Shown here: one piece after another, positions 49,595 to 58,248 of the stretch
How the letters are laid out: each line of letters starts with the position of its first letter
Numbering within the stretch: the stretch's first letter is position 1
NCBI RefSeq assembly: GCF_041346945.1
Contig: NZ_CP166850.1
Coordinates: 8,664,501-8,728,500 of the forward strand
Reading direction: 5' to 3'
Source: Amycolatopsis sp. cg9
Lineage (GTDB): Bacteria > Actinomycetota > Actinomycetes > Mycobacteriales > Pseudonocardiaceae
Length of the DNA: 64,000 nucleotides
Notes under the pieces: model-generated
What the model saw: only the letters and a program-made list of their open reading frames with translations
Told to the model about the DNA's origin: nothing
The model's database searches: none
Program-made: the position numbers and the translations under genes

Positions 49595-51785
49595 AGCCGC
49601 GCAGCCGCAGGCTGTTGCCGACCACGAAGAGCGAGCTGAACGCCATTGCCGCGCCCGCGATCATCGGGTTCAGCAGGCCGGCCGCGGCCAGTGGGAGCGC
49701 CGCCAGGTTGTACGCGAAGGCCCAGAACAGGTTGCCCTTGATCGTCCGCAGTGTGCGGCGGGACAGGCGGATCGCGTCGGTGGCCGCGCGCAGGTCGCCG
49801 CGGACCAGGGTGATGTCGCTCGCCTCGATCGCGACGTCCGTGCCGGTGCCCATGGCCAGCCCGAGGTCGGCCTGGGCCAGCGCCGGTGCGTCGTTGACGC
49901 CGTCGCCGACCATGGCGACCACCTTGCCTTCGTCCTGCAGCCGCTTGACGACGTCGAGCTTGTCCGCGGGCAGCACCTCGGCGATCACCTCGGCGATCCC
50001 GACCTCCGCCGCCACCGCACGGGCCGCGGCCGCGTTGTCCCCGGTCAGCAGCACCGGGGTCAGCCCCAGCGCGCGGAGCTGCGCGACCGCTTCGGCCGAC
50101 GTCGGCTTCACCGTGTCGGCGACCACCAGGACGCCGCGGGCCGCGCCGTCCCAGGCCACCGCGACCGCGGTGTGCCCGCGTTCCTCGGCCGCCGCCTTCA
50201 CCGCGGCCAAACCTGCGGGTAGCGGCCGGCCCCACTCCTCGAGCAGGGCCGCGCGGCCCACGAGGACCGCCTGGCCGTCGACGATCCCTTGCACGCCAAG
50301 GCCTGCCACGTTCGTGAAGTCCTCGACGGCGGGGAGGTCGGCGCGCTCGCGGGCGCCGCGGGCGATGGCCGCCGCGATCGGGTGCTCCGACGCGTCCTCC
50401 ACCGCGCCCGCCAGCCGCAGCAGCTCGGCCTCGTCGACCCCCTCGGCCGCGTGCACGCCGGTCAGCGTCATGCGTCCCGCGGTCACCGTGCCGGTCTTGT
50501 CCAGCACCACGGTGTCGACGCGGCGGGTGGACTCCAGCACCTCCGGGCCCTTGATCAGCACCCCGAGCTGGGCGCCGCGGCCGGTGCCGACGAGCAGCGC
50601 CGTCGGCGTGGCCAGGCCGAGCGCGCACGGGCAGGCGATGATCAGCACCGCGACCGCCGCGGTGAAGGCGGCCGCAGTGCCGGCGCCGGTACCGAGCCAG
50701 AAGCCGAGCGTGGCGACCGACAGCCCGATGACGATCGGCACGAACACCCCGGACACCCGGTCGGCCAGGCGCTGGACCTCGGCCTTGCCGCTCTGGGCGT
50801 CCTCGACGAGCTTGGCCATCCGCGCCAGCTGCGTGCCGGCGCCGACCCGGGTGGCCCGCACGACCAGCCGGCCGCCGGCGTTGACGGTCGCGCCGGTGAC
50901 CGCGTCGCCTTCCCCGACCTCGACGGGCACCGGCTCGCCGGTGAGCATCGAGGCGTCGACGGCGGACTTGCCTTCTTCCACGACGCCGTCGGTGGCGATC
51001 TTTTCGCCCGGCCGCACGACGAACCGGTCCCCCACCGCCAGTTCGGCCGTCGGGATCCGGACTTCGGCGCCGCCCCGCAGCACGGCGACGTCCTTCGCGC
51101 CGAGGTCCAGCAGCGCCCGGAGCGCGGCACCCGCGCGGCGCTTGGCGCGTGCCTCGAAGTAGCGGCCGGCCAGGATGAACGTCGTGACGCCCGCGGCGAC
51201 TTCGAGGTAGATGTCGCCCGCCCCGTCCGACGGCGCGATCGTCAGCTCGAACGGGTGCACCATCCCCGGTGTCCCGGCCGTGCCGAACAGCAGGGCCCAC
51301 AGCGACCACGCGAACGCGGCCAGCACGCCCATCGACACCAGGGTGTCCATGGTCGCGGTGCCGTGCCGCAGGTTCGCCGATGCCGCCCGGTGGAACGGCC
51401 ACGCGCCCCAGGTGACCACCGGCGCCGCCAGCGTCAGCGAGATCCACTGCCAGTAGGTGAACTGCAGCGCCGGGACCATCGCGAGCAGGATCACCGGGAC
51501 CGCGAGCGCGGCGCTGGCGATCAGGCGCTGCCGCAGCGGCCGCGCCGGGTCGTCCCCGGCCGGTTCGGGTTCGTCCGGCCGGGGCAGCGTCGCCTGGTAC
51601 CCGGCGGCTTCGACCGTGGCCACCAGCGTGGCCGGGTCGACGCCCCCGGGCGCGTGCACCCGCGCTTTTTCGGTGGCGTAGTTGACCGACGCGGTGACGC
51701 CGTCGAGCTTGTTGAGCTTGCGTTCGATGCGGTTGGCGCAGGACGCGCAGGTCATCCCACCGATCGCGAGTTCGATCTCGGTCAT
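49566..51785 (-). CDS. copA: Copper-exporting P1B-type ATPase
   Basis: A 739-residue heavy-metal ATPase. The N-terminal metal-binding domain has GMTCASC (Cys13, Cys16). Eight membrane helices are visible, with the ion-site CPC at 385-387, the actuator motif LTGEP at 281-285, phosphorylation site DKTGT at 429-433, SEHP in the nucleotide domain, and [11 protein letters not shown] near the end. CPC plus GMTCASC indicates Cu(I) export. It is the third gene of the operon after copZ and a His-rich exported protein, behind a CsoR-type operator. Confidence 0.95.
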   Translation of the reverse strand: MTEIELAIGGMTCASCANRIERKLNKLDGVTASVNYATEKARVHAPGGVDPATLVATVEAAGYQATLPRPDEPEPAGDDPARPLRQRLIASAALAVPVILLAMVPALQFTYWQWISLTLAAPVVTWGAWPFHRAASANLRHGTATMDTLVSMGVLAAFAWSLWALLFGTAGTPGMVHPFELTIAPSDGAGDIYLEVAAGVTTFILAGRYFEARAKRRAGAALRALLDLGAKDVAVLRGGAEVRIPTAELAVGDRFVVRPGEKIATDGVVEEGKSAVDASMLTGEPVPVEVGEGDAVTGATVNAGGRLVVRATRVGAGTQLARMAKLVEDAQSGKAEVQRLADRVSGVFVPIVIGLSVATLGFWLGTGAGTAAAFTAAVAVLIIACPCALGLATPTALLVGTGRGAQLGVLIKGPEVLESTRRVDTVVLDKTGTVTAGRMTLTGVHAAEGVDEAELLRLAGAVEDASEHPIAAAIARGARERADLPAVEDFTNVAGLGVQGIVDGQAVLVGRAALLEEWGRPLPAGLAAVKAAAEERGHTAVAVAWDGAARGVLVVADTVKPTSAEAVAQLRALGLTPVLLTGDNAAAARAVAAEVGIAEVIAEVLPADKLDVVKRLQDEGKVVAMVGDGVNDAPALAQADLGLAMGTGTDVAIEASDITLVRGDLRAATDAIRLSRRTLRTIKGNLFWAFAYNLAALPLAAAGLLNPMIAGAAMAFSSLFVVGNSLRLRGFTGSGAARP

Positions 51786-51803
51786 GATCGTCTCCTTCCG
51801 CGG

Positions 51804-52649
51804 TCAGTGGCCGGTGCTGAGGGTGAACTCGGCGGTCCGCACGACGCCGCCGTGCCGGAAGTCGAGGAACAGCCGGTAGGTCCCGGCGCTGGGGACCTCG
51901 GCGGCGAACCGCACCCGGGGGCCGGCACCGGGTTCGCCGTCGGGGTGGACGTGCAGGTAGGCGAGGTCGCCTTCGCGCAGCGCGACCAGGTGCCCGTAGG
52001 CGCCGAGGTAGGGCTGCAGGTCGGTGACCGGAACGCCGTCGCGGCTGACGGTCAGCGCCAGGGGCGACGTCTTCCCCGCGGTCAGGTCGCCGGTGAGCTC
52101 GACGGTGTAGCCGTCGACCCGGGCCGTGCGGCTGGGCGCGTACGTCACCGGCCGGTAGTCCCCGGCGACGGACAGGTCGGCGCCGAGGGTCATCGGCTTG
52201 CCGCCGGTGGGCGCGAAGTCGGCGAACGCGCGGTAGGACCCGGCGGCGGGCAGCGTCAAGGGAACGCTCCACGTGCCGTCCGGGGCCAGGTCGGGGTGGA
52301 TGTGGCGGAAGCCGGCGGTGTCGCGGCGGACCACGATGAGGTGCAGCTTCTTCTCGTGCTCGACGTCGAACGCGGTGACGGGCCTGCCGTCCGGGCCGGT
52401 GATCGTGAACGAGAACCGGCCCGCTTCCGGCGACGCGCCGGCGGGGACGAAGGTGTAGCCGGCCGCGCTCGCGGCGAGGCCGCCCGGCAGTTCTTCGACC
52501 GCGGCCATTTCCGTGGCCATTTCCGCGTGCTCCGAGGGTTCCCCGGTCGCGGCGGCGACCGGGCCGGTCGCGGTCCCGGCGGCGAACCCGCCGGCGGCGA
52601 GGAGGGCGAGCGCTCCCCCGAACGCGGCGAGCCGTGCTGTGGTGTTCAT
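51804..52649 (-). CDS. Exported His-rich protein of the copper operon
   Basis: A 281-residue protein with a signal peptide or N-terminal anchor (residues 1-33). The mature part has two similar beta-sandwich-like halves, each with PAAGSYRAFADF / PSAGTYRLFLDF at its end. Candidate metal ligands are clustered (FRHIHPDLAPDG, LAYLHVHPDG, EHAEMATEM, FRHGGV). Its place between copZ and copA suggests extracytoplasmic copper binding or delivery. The halves look like an internal duplication. The enzyme activity, if any, is unknown. Confidence 0.8.
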   Translation of the reverse strand: MNTTARLAAFGGALALLAAGGFAAGTATGPVAAATGEPSEHAEMATEMAAVEELPGGLAASAAGYTFVPAGASPEAGRFSFTITGPDGRPVTAFDVEHEKKLHLIVVRRDTAGFRHIHPDLAPDGTWSVPLTLPAAGSYRAFADFAPTGGKPMTLGADLSVAGDYRPVTYAPSRTARVDGYTVELTGDLTAGKTSPLALTVSRDGVPVTDLQPYLGAYGHLVALREGDLAYLHVHPDGEPGAGPRVRFAAEVPSAGTYRLFLDFRHGGVVRTAEFTLSTGH

Positions 52650-52651
52650 GG

Positions 52652-52858
52652 CTACTTCCCGGCGAAGGTGTAACCGGCTTCCTCGACGGCGGCGCGGATC
52701 CGCGCGTCTTCGAGGACCCGGCTGCTGGTGACGGTGACGGCTCCGGTGGGCAGGTCGACGACGACGTCGGTGACGCCGTCGACCGCGCGGACCTCTTCGC
52801 TGACCGAAGCCACGCAGTGCGCACAGGTCATGCCGGTCACGGTGTAAGTGCTTTCCAT
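52652..52858 (-). CDS. copZ: CopZ-like copper chaperone (HMA domain)
   Basis: A 68-residue heavy-metal-associated domain with the Cu(I) site GMTCAHC (about residues 9-15) and the fold pattern VSEEVRAVDGVTDVVVDLPTGAVTV. The start MESTYTVTGM gives a normal domain length; the frame extends 12 codons upstream across the operator, which is implausible. It is the first gene of the copper operon. The ATG falls seven bases after the -10 hexamer, so its mRNA is probably leaderless. Confidence 0.92.
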   Translation of the reverse strand: MESTYTVTGMTCAHCVASVSEEVRAVDGVTDVVVDLPTGAVTVTSSRVLEDARIRAAVEEAGYTFAGK

Positions 52859-52865
52859 GCGCCTG

Positions 52866-52894
52866 AAGATACCCCTACGGGGTATGGGTTTCAA
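52866..52894 (-). promoter_or_regulatory. Copper-operon promoter with embedded CsoR operator
   Basis: Minus strand: -35 TTGAAA (52894-52889), 17-bp spacer, -10 TATCTT (52871-52866). The palindrome ATACCCC-TAC-GGGGTAT (52869-52885) covers the spacer and part of the -10 and matches CsoR operators. CsoR releases DNA when it binds Cu(I). No csoR gene is in the window. Confidence 0.8.
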
Positions 52895-52978
52895 GTGGCC
52901 CGCGTCACCTCGGGGTGCTGGCGGCCGCCGGGCATCTGCGTGACGATGGAACCGCTTTCATCGGACAAGGGAGTTCGC

Positions 52979-54226
52979 ATGGTCAAAGCGTTCAGCCGGC
53001 GCACCGTCCTGATCACGGGCACCGGAATCACCGCCGGACTCGCGTTCCCCGGCGTCGCCGGGGCCACTCCGGCCGGCCGCGTGGGGTTCGGCCTCGACGC
53101 CGAAACGCTCGACGGCGGCGAGCAGATCACCTCGCTCACCCTCGCCACCACCCGGTTCGGGCCGATCGACCCGGCGAGCCTCACCACCACGACGTTCAGC
53201 GTGCACGCCAAGGCCACCAGCCCGATCGACACCGGCGGCCAGGACATCGGCTACGAACTCGACCGGCCGGTCACCGCGGCGCGGCTCGACCGCCACGGGA
53301 ACATCGTGCTGCACCTGAGCCACGGCGAAGGCCAGACCGGCGGCGGCACCCTCGGCTACATCAACGGCAAGGGCCGCAACGTCCGCCTGGACCTCGCCTA
53401 CACCGTCACGCAGCACGCGCCCGTCCGGCTCCGGCACGGCCGGCCGGTCACCTTCAGCGGATTCACCCAGGGCCGCCTGGCCAACCCCGAAGTCGACGCC
53501 TTCACCTACCACGCCTCGCGTTCCGGCATGAAGTACCGGCTGTACGCACCCTCGGAGCGGCGCGGCAGGCGCCCCTTGATCGTCTGGCTCCACGGCGGCG
53601 GGGAAGGCGCTTCCCTGCCCGACGGCTACTACGACAACGAAACCACGTTGCGCGCCAACCGCGGTGCGCTGGGCTTCACCACCCGGGAAGCCCAGGCGGT
53701 CTTCGAAAGCGCTTACGTCGTGGCCCCGCAATGCACCGCCGCGTGGATGGACGACGGCCCCCGCTTCGCCCCGCTCATCCACGAAGTCATCCAGGACGTC
53801 CGGCGCACGCACCCGATCGACCCTGCGCGTGTCCACGTCACCGGCTGCAGCAACGGCGGCTACATGACCATGAAGATGACCACCGTCCACCCCACGGCGT
53901 TCGCCTCCTCGGTCCCGATCTGCGGCGTCGTCGCCGGCCGGCAGGCGGGCGACCCGCCGTTGATCCCCGACCCCGAGCTGACCGCGATCCGCACGCCCAC
54001 GTGGCTCATCGCCTCGCGCGACGACGACACGGTCGACCCGCAGGCCAACTCCGTCCACGCGCACGACCTCATCCCGCGCGCCGAGCTGACGCTCTACGAC
54101 CAGGTCGTGTGGAACGGCCACCGGTTCCCCGGCCACTGGTCGTGGATCTACGCCGCCCGCAACGACCCGAGCACCCGGGGCACCCACCTGTGGCAGTGGA
54201 TGGCGCGGAAGGTCAGCGGCGGATGA
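52979..54226 (+). CDS. Tat-exported esterase / depolymerase-like hydrolase
   Basis: A 415-residue protein with a twin-arginine signal (FSRRTVLITG, cleavage near AGATPA). The first ~170 mature residues form a beta-rich domain. The C-terminal part is a PHB-depolymerase/PlpA-like hydrolase domain: RRPLIVWLHGGGEG, nucleophile elbow TGCSNGGYM, Asp in ASRDDDTVDP, and His in WNGHRFPGHWSW. It probably acts on an extracellular ester or polysaccharide ester. The ATG is chosen for the signal peptide that follows it and the GGGA upstream. It converges on the response-regulator gene. Confidence 0.85.
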   Translation: MVKAFSRRTVLITGTGITAGLAFPGVAGATPAGRVGFGLDAETLDGGEQITSLTLATTRFGPIDPASLTTTTFSVHAKATSPIDTGGQDIGYELDRPVTAARLDRHGNIVLHLSHGEGQTGGGTLGYINGKGRNVRLDLAYTVTQHAPVRLRHGRPVTFSGFTQGRLANPEVDAFTYHASRSGMKYRLYAPSERRGRRPLIVWLHGGGEGASLPDGYYDNETTLRANRGALGFTTREAQAVFESAYVVAPQCTAAWMDDGPRFAPLIHEVIQDVRRTHPIDPARVHVTGCSNGGYMTMKMTTVHPTAFASSVPICGVVAGRQAGDPPLIPDPELTAIRTPTWLIASRDDDTVDPQANSVHAHDLIPRAELTLYDQVVWNGHRFPGHWSWIYAARNDPSTRGTHLWQWMARKVSGG

Positions 54227-54848
54227 GACCGAGGTCCGTCGCGGCCGCGACGGCCGCCGTGCGCGAGTCGACGCCGAGCTTGGTGTAGCAGCGCGCCAGG
54301 TGCGACTTCACCGTGCCTTCGGTGAGGTGCAGGCGCGCGGCGATGGCCCGGTTGGACAACCCGTCGGCGACCAGGGCGAGCACCTCGATCTCCCGCCGGG
54401 TCACCGCCACACCGGGCCGGCGCATCCGGTCCAGGAGCCGGTCGGCGACGGTGGGCGCCAGGGTGGTGCGCCCGGCCGCGGCGGTGCGCACCGCCGCGGC
54501 CAGGTCTTCGGGCAGCGCGTCCTTGAGCAGGTACCCGGTGGCGCCGGCCTGGATGGCGGGCAGGGTGTCGGCGTCGGTGTCGTAGGTGGTGACGATCAGG
54601 ACCCGCGGCGCCCCGGCCCGCGCGGTGATCGCCGCGGTGGCTTCGGCACCGGTCATCCCGGCACCGAACTGCAGATCCATGAGGACGACGTCGATGTCCC
54701 CACCGGCGGCCCGGGCCACGGCGGCTTCGGCGGTCGCGGCCTCGGCGACCACGAGGAGGCCGGGTTCGGTCTCAAGGACTGCGCGCAGTCCCGCCCGCAC
54801 CACGGGGTGGTCGTCGGCCAACAGCAGGCGGATCGGGGTGCCGGTCAC
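54213..54848 (-). CDS. NarL/LuxR-type response regulator
   Basis: A 211-residue regulator: receiver domain (about 5-120) with acidic pair ADD, phospho-acceptor D58 in VVLMDLQFG, and Lys in LLKDALPED; LuxR helix-turn-helix at about 145-205 (VTRREIEVLALVADGLSNRAIAARLHLTEGTVKSHL, in part). It is the partner of the histidine kinase upstream. The GTG start overlaps the stop of a 41-residue mini-ORF, one of two formed by a tandem duplication of the kinase-regulator junction. Confidence 0.92.
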   Translation of the reverse strand: MTGTPIRLLLADDHPVVRAGLRAVLETEPGLLVVAEAATAEAAVARAAGGDIDVVLMDLQFGAGMTGAEATAAITARAGAPRVLIVTTYDTDADTLPAIQAGATGYLLKDALPEDLAAAVRTAAAGRTTLAPTVADRLLDRMRRPGVAVTRREIEVLALVADGLSNRAIAARLHLTEGTVKSHLARCYTKLGVDSRTAAVAAATDLGLIRR

Positions 54849-54970
54849 GGGCGAACCTCCGGCCGGCTCTCGACGGACCGGGCCACGACGAAGCCGAGCC
54901 CGGGCACCAACACCGCACGCACCACCGGGTGATCGTCGGCCAACAACAAACGGATCGGGCTACCGCTCAC
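54845..54970 (-). CDS. 41-residue mini-ORF, copy 2 (tandem duplication of kinase/regulator junction)
   Basis: An ORF that starts SGSPIRLLLADDHPVVRA, like the first residues of the response regulator, then switches to VPGLGFVVARSVESRPEVRP, like the end of the kinase. It starts with GTG overlapping the stop of copy 1 and ends overlapping the regulator start. It may be translated as part of the coupled chain or only serve to pass ribosomes along. No function is known. Confidence 0.45.
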   Translation of the reverse strand: MSGSPIRLLLADDHPVVRAVLVPGLGFVVARSVESRPEVRP

Positions 54971-55094
54971 CGGCGAACCTCCGGCCGGCTCTCGACGGAC
55001 CGGGCCACGACGAAGCCGAGCCCGGGCACCAACACCGCACGCACCACCGGGTGATCGTCGGCCAACAACAAACGGATCGGGCTACCGCTCACGG
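54851..55094. repeat. Two 122-bp tandem repeats at the kinase/regulator junction
   Basis: 54851-54972 and 54973-55094 are identical except in the penultimate base. Diverged parts of the same unit continue into the response regulator on one side and the kinase end on the other. The unit spans a stop-start junction, so each copy makes a complete short ORF. Confidence 0.92.
54967..55092 (-). CDS. 41-residue mini-ORF, copy 1
   Basis: Same layout as copy 2: the regulator-like start (SGSPIRLLLADDHPVVRA) fused to a kinase-like tail (VARSVESRPEVRR). The GTG overlaps the kinase stop (GTGA). The high identity of the two copies at DNA level shows the duplication is recent or kept by gene conversion. 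Confidence 0.45.
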   Translation of the reverse strand: MSGSPIRLLLADDHPVVRAVLVPGLGFVVARSVESRPEVRR

Positions 55095-56309
55095 GCGAAC
55101 CTCCGGCTGGCTCTCGGCGGGCCGGGCCACGGGAAGCCGGGCGGCCAGCGCGGTGCCCTCGCCGGGCGTGGACTCGACGGTGAACGCGCCGCCCAGTGCG
55201 CGGGTGCGGGCGCGCATGGCCGCCAGCCCGAACCCGCCTTCGCCGGGATCGGGTACCGGCAGCCCGCCGGGGTCGAAGCCGGTGCCGTCGTCGACGACGT
55301 CGAGGGCTACCTCGTCGCCGAGGTAGCTCAACGTGACCTCGGCGGTGGTGGCGCCGGCGTGCCGGACGGTGTTGGCGAGCGCCGCCTGGGCGATGCGCAG
55401 CAATGCCACCTCGTGGGCGGTCGGCAGCGGTGCCGGGTCGCCGGTGAGGTGGAAGCGCGCGGTGATCCGGTGGCGGGTGCTGGTGGTGGCGCACAGGCGT
55501 TCCAGCGCGCCCGCGAGCGTGGTGCCGTCGAGCGACGGCGGGCTGAGGGCGGCGACGAAGCGGCGTGCTTCGGCGAGGTTGTCCGCGGCGGCCTGGCGAG
55601 CCTGCTCCACGTAGCGGGCGGCGTTCCCCGGCGGATCGGGCAGGGACCGCCCGGCGGCGCGCAGCAGCAGTTGGATGCTGGACAGCCCCTGGGCGAGGGT
55701 GTCGTGGATCTCGCGGGCCAGGCGTTCCCGTTCGGCCAGCACCCCGGCGGTGTGCTGGGCCTCGGCCAGGTCGGCGCGGGCCGCGGTGAGCTCCTCGATC
55801 AGGCGCCGCCGTCGTTCGCTCTCCTGGTACAGCGCCTGGTAGCCCCACACCACGGCGACCGCGACCGCCGCGCCGAGCGCCGGGCCGATCGCGGCGGCCG
55901 GGGTGACGGTGTCCTGGTGCGCGGCGAAGGCCGCGATCGCGGTCAGCGCCGTGGCGAGCACCGCGAGCAGGCCCGCCCGGCGGGACAGCAGGTGGAGCTG
56001 GAGGAAGTACAGCGGGAAGGCGACCCACACCCCGTCGGCGGTCAGGACGACCAGGACCAGCCACCCGGCGCCGACGGCCCCCAGCCACCCCGCGGCGGCC
56101 CGCCGGGACGCGCGGACCGGCGGGAGGAGCGGCCCGGCCGCGTACACCACCGCGCAGGCCACCGCGGCCGCGACGACCGCACCGGCCCGCGGCTGCCCGC
56201 CCGCCACCGCCCGCGCCGCCGCCAGCACGAGCAGGGCGACGAGCAGCAGGTGCAGGCACCAGGTCAGCACCCGGCTGGTCGGGGTCAAGGCAGGAGCGGC
56301 GGCGTTCAC
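55089..56309 (-). CDS. Sensor histidine kinase (NarL-partner type)
   Basis: A 406-residue kinase. About five or six hydrophobic helices fill residues 12-158. A coiled segment and the HisKA_3 dimerisation helix follow with phospho-acceptor His202 (RERLAREIHDTLAQGLSSIQ). The HATPase domain shows LLRIAQAALANTVRHA and DDGTGFDPGG. The gene is divergent from an FtsX-type ABC transporter, and such pairs often sense and expel membrane-active compounds. It is joined to its response regulator through two duplicated mini-ORFs. GTG start. Confidence 0.9.
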   Translation of the reverse strand: MNAAAPALTPTSRVLTWCLHLLLVALLVLAAARAVAGGQPRAGAVVAAAVACAVVYAAGPLLPPVRASRRAAAGWLGAVGAGWLVLVVLTADGVWVAFPLYFLQLHLLSRRAGLLAVLATALTAIAAFAAHQDTVTPAAAIGPALGAAVAVAVVWGYQALYQESERRRRLIEELTAARADLAEAQHTAGVLAERERLAREIHDTLAQGLSSIQLLLRAAGRSLPDPPGNAARYVEQARQAAADNLAEARRFVAALSPPSLDGTTLAGALERLCATTSTRHRITARFHLTGDPAPLPTAHEVALLRIAQAALANTVRHAGATTAEVTLSYLGDEVALDVVDDGTGFDPGGLPVPDPGEGGFGLAAMRARTRALGGAFTVESTPGEGTALAARLPVARPAESQPEVRP

Positions 56310-56479
56310 AGTGCGTCCAGGCTACGGAGCCGCGGCGGGAACCACCTCTATCGAAAGGGGGAACCCGCGCCCCGTCGTCCGGCCCGGGAAGTGCCGTCCG
56401 CCGCCGGATGCCCCACCCGGGCGCCGGGGGCGACGCTGGAGGGACCCGCTTCCCCTTCCGGAAAGGACAGTCCGAGGCC

Positions 56480-57556
56480 GTGTTCGTCGCCTGGAGAGAC
56501 CTGAAATTCGCCAAGGGGCGCTTCGCCCTGATGGGGACCGTCATCGTGCTGATCACCCTGCTGGTCGGCCTGCTGTCCGGGCTGACCGCCGGACTCGGCG
56601 AGCAGAACGTCTCCGCCGTCACCGGCCTGCCCGCCGACCGGATCGCCTTCGCCGCCCCCGGCGACGGCCAGGACCTGTCCTACGCCGACTCCACCGTCAC
56701 CGAGGCGCAGTGGCGGCAGTGGTCCGCCGCGCCGGGGGTCACCGGTGCCGAACCGCTGGGCATCACCACCACCAAGGCCGCGGCCGGCGGCCGGAGCGCC
56801 GGCGTCTCCGTGTTCGGCGTCCGGCCCGGATCCCCGCTCGCCCCGGACAGCGGCGAGCTCACCGCGCACGCCGCGGTCCTGTCCGCCCCGGCCGCCGCCG
56901 GCCTGGGGGTCCGCTCCGGCGACCGCGTCACCCTGGCCGGCCGGCAGCTGACCGTGGCCGCGGTCTCCGGCGACGCCTCCTTCAGCCACACCCCCGTCGT
57001 CTGGACCACCCTCGACACCTGGCGGGCGATCGCCCCGCCGACCGGCGGCGACGCGACCGTGATCGCCCTGACCACCACCGCCGGCGCCGACGTCGCGGCC
57101 ACCGACCACGCCGCCGGCACCAGGACGGTCGCCCGGGACGATTCCCTGTCCGCGATCGGCTCCTACCGGTCCGAAAACGGTTCCCTGCAGCTGATGCGCG
57201 GTTTCCTGTTCGCCATCTCCGCGCTGGTGATCGGCGCCTTCTTCACCGTCTGGACGATCCAGCGCAGCGGCGACATCGCCGTCCTCAAGGCGCTGGGCGC
57301 CACCACGGCCGTGCTGCTCAAGGACGCGCTGGGCCAAGCCGTCGTCCTGCTCGGCGGCGGCACCCTGGTCGGCACCGGGCTCGCCGCCGCACTCGGAGCC
57401 GCGCTCGCCGGCTCCGCGGTCCCCTTCGTCCTCACCCCCGCCACCGTGCTGGTCCCGGCCGCCGTGCTGGTCCTGCTCGGCGGGCTCGGCGCGGCGCTCG
57501 CCGTCCGCCGGCTCACCTCCGTCGACCCGCTGACCGCCCTGGGAAGTGCCCGATGA
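56480..57556 (+). CDS. FtsX/MacB-type ABC transporter permease
   Basis: A 358-residue permease with one N-terminal helix (MGTVIVLITLLVGLLSGLTAGL), a ~190-residue extracytoplasmic domain, and three C-terminal helices that close with the FtsX pattern (RSGDIAVLKALGATTAVLLKDALGQAVVLLGGG, in part; RRLTSVDPLTALGSAR). Such permeases work with a LolD/MacB-like ATPase in lipoprotein release or peptide/antibiotic resistance. The GTG start is chosen; upstream in-frame sequence reads through the promoter region. Coupled to the ATPase gene by ATGA. Confidence 0.87.
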   Translation: MFVAWRDLKFAKGRFALMGTVIVLITLLVGLLSGLTAGLGEQNVSAVTGLPADRIAFAAPGDGQDLSYADSTVTEAQWRQWSAAPGVTGAEPLGITTTKAAAGGRSAGVSVFGVRPGSPLAPDSGELTAHAAVLSAPAAAGLGVRSGDRVTLAGRQLTVAAVSGDASFSHTPVVWTTLDTWRAIAPPTGGDATVIALTTTAGADVAATDHAAGTRTVARDDSLSAIGSYRSENGSLQLMRGFLFAISALVIGAFFTVWTIQRSGDIAVLKALGATTAVLLKDALGQAVVLLGGGTLVGTGLAAALGAALAGSAVPFVLTPATVLVPAAVLVLLGGLGAALAVRRLTSVDPLTALGSAR

Positions 57557-58236
57557 GCCTCACCCTGACCGACGTCACCCTCACCTACCCCGACGGCGAC
57601 ACCCGCCTGACCGCGCTCGACCGGGTCAGCCTGGACGTCCCGCGCGGCAGCCTGACCGCGGTGGTCGGCCCGTCGGGGTCCGGCAAGTCCAGCCTGCTGG
57701 CCGTCGCCGCCACCCTGATCACCCCCGACTCCGGGACCGTCACCGTCGACGGCACGGCGGCCACCGGCCTGACCCGCCGCGAGCGCACCGATCTGCGCCG
57801 GCACCGGATCGGCATCGTCTTCCAGCAGCCGAACCTGCTGCCCGCGCTCACCGCCGCCGAACAGCTCCAGGTCATGGCCCGGATCGGCGGGCGCTCCCCG
57901 GCGAAGGCCCGCACCCGCGCGCTGGACCTGCTCGACGCCGTCGGCCTCGCCGCCCAGGCGGGCCGCCGCCCGCACCAGCTCTCCGGCGGCCAGCGCCAGC
58001 GCGTGAACATCGCCCGCGCCCTGATGAACGAGCCCACGGTCCTCCTGGTCGACGAACCCACCAGCGCCCTCGACCACGACCGCGGGGCCGCCGTCATCGA
58101 CCTCCTCACCCGCCTCACCCACCAGCGGGCGACCGCGACGGTCCTGGTCACCCACGACCGCGCCCACCTCACCGCGGCCGACCGGATCGCCGAAGTCCAC
58201 GACGGCCGCCTGCGCCTCGCGGCGGCGACCGGCTGA
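57553..58236 (+). CDS. ABC transporter ATPase (MacB/LolD type)
   Basis: A 227-residue ATPase. Walker A GPSGSGKSSLL, Q-loop FQQPNLLPALTA, signature LSGGQRQRVNIARALM, Walker B VLLVDEPTSALD and H-loop LVTHDR are all intact. Its start overlaps the permease stop. With the FtsX-type permease and the divergent kinase/regulator, it fits a stress-inducible export module. Confidence 0.93.
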   Translation: MSLTLTDVTLTYPDGDTRLTALDRVSLDVPRGSLTAVVGPSGSGKSSLLAVAATLITPDSGTVTVDGTAATGLTRRERTDLRRHRIGIVFQQPNLLPALTAAEQLQVMARIGGRSPAKARTRALDLLDAVGLAAQAGRRPHQLSGGQRQRVNIARALMNEPTVLLVDEPTSALDHDRGAAVIDLLTRLTHQRATATVLVTHDRAHLTAADRIAEVHDGRLRLAAATG

Positions 58237-58248
58237 GACCCGCGGCGG

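Noticed and set aside
50289..52673. A 794-codon plus-strand ORF opposite the copper operon
   Set aside because: Antisense of copA and the His-rich exported protein; low-complexity composition with no recognisable domain.
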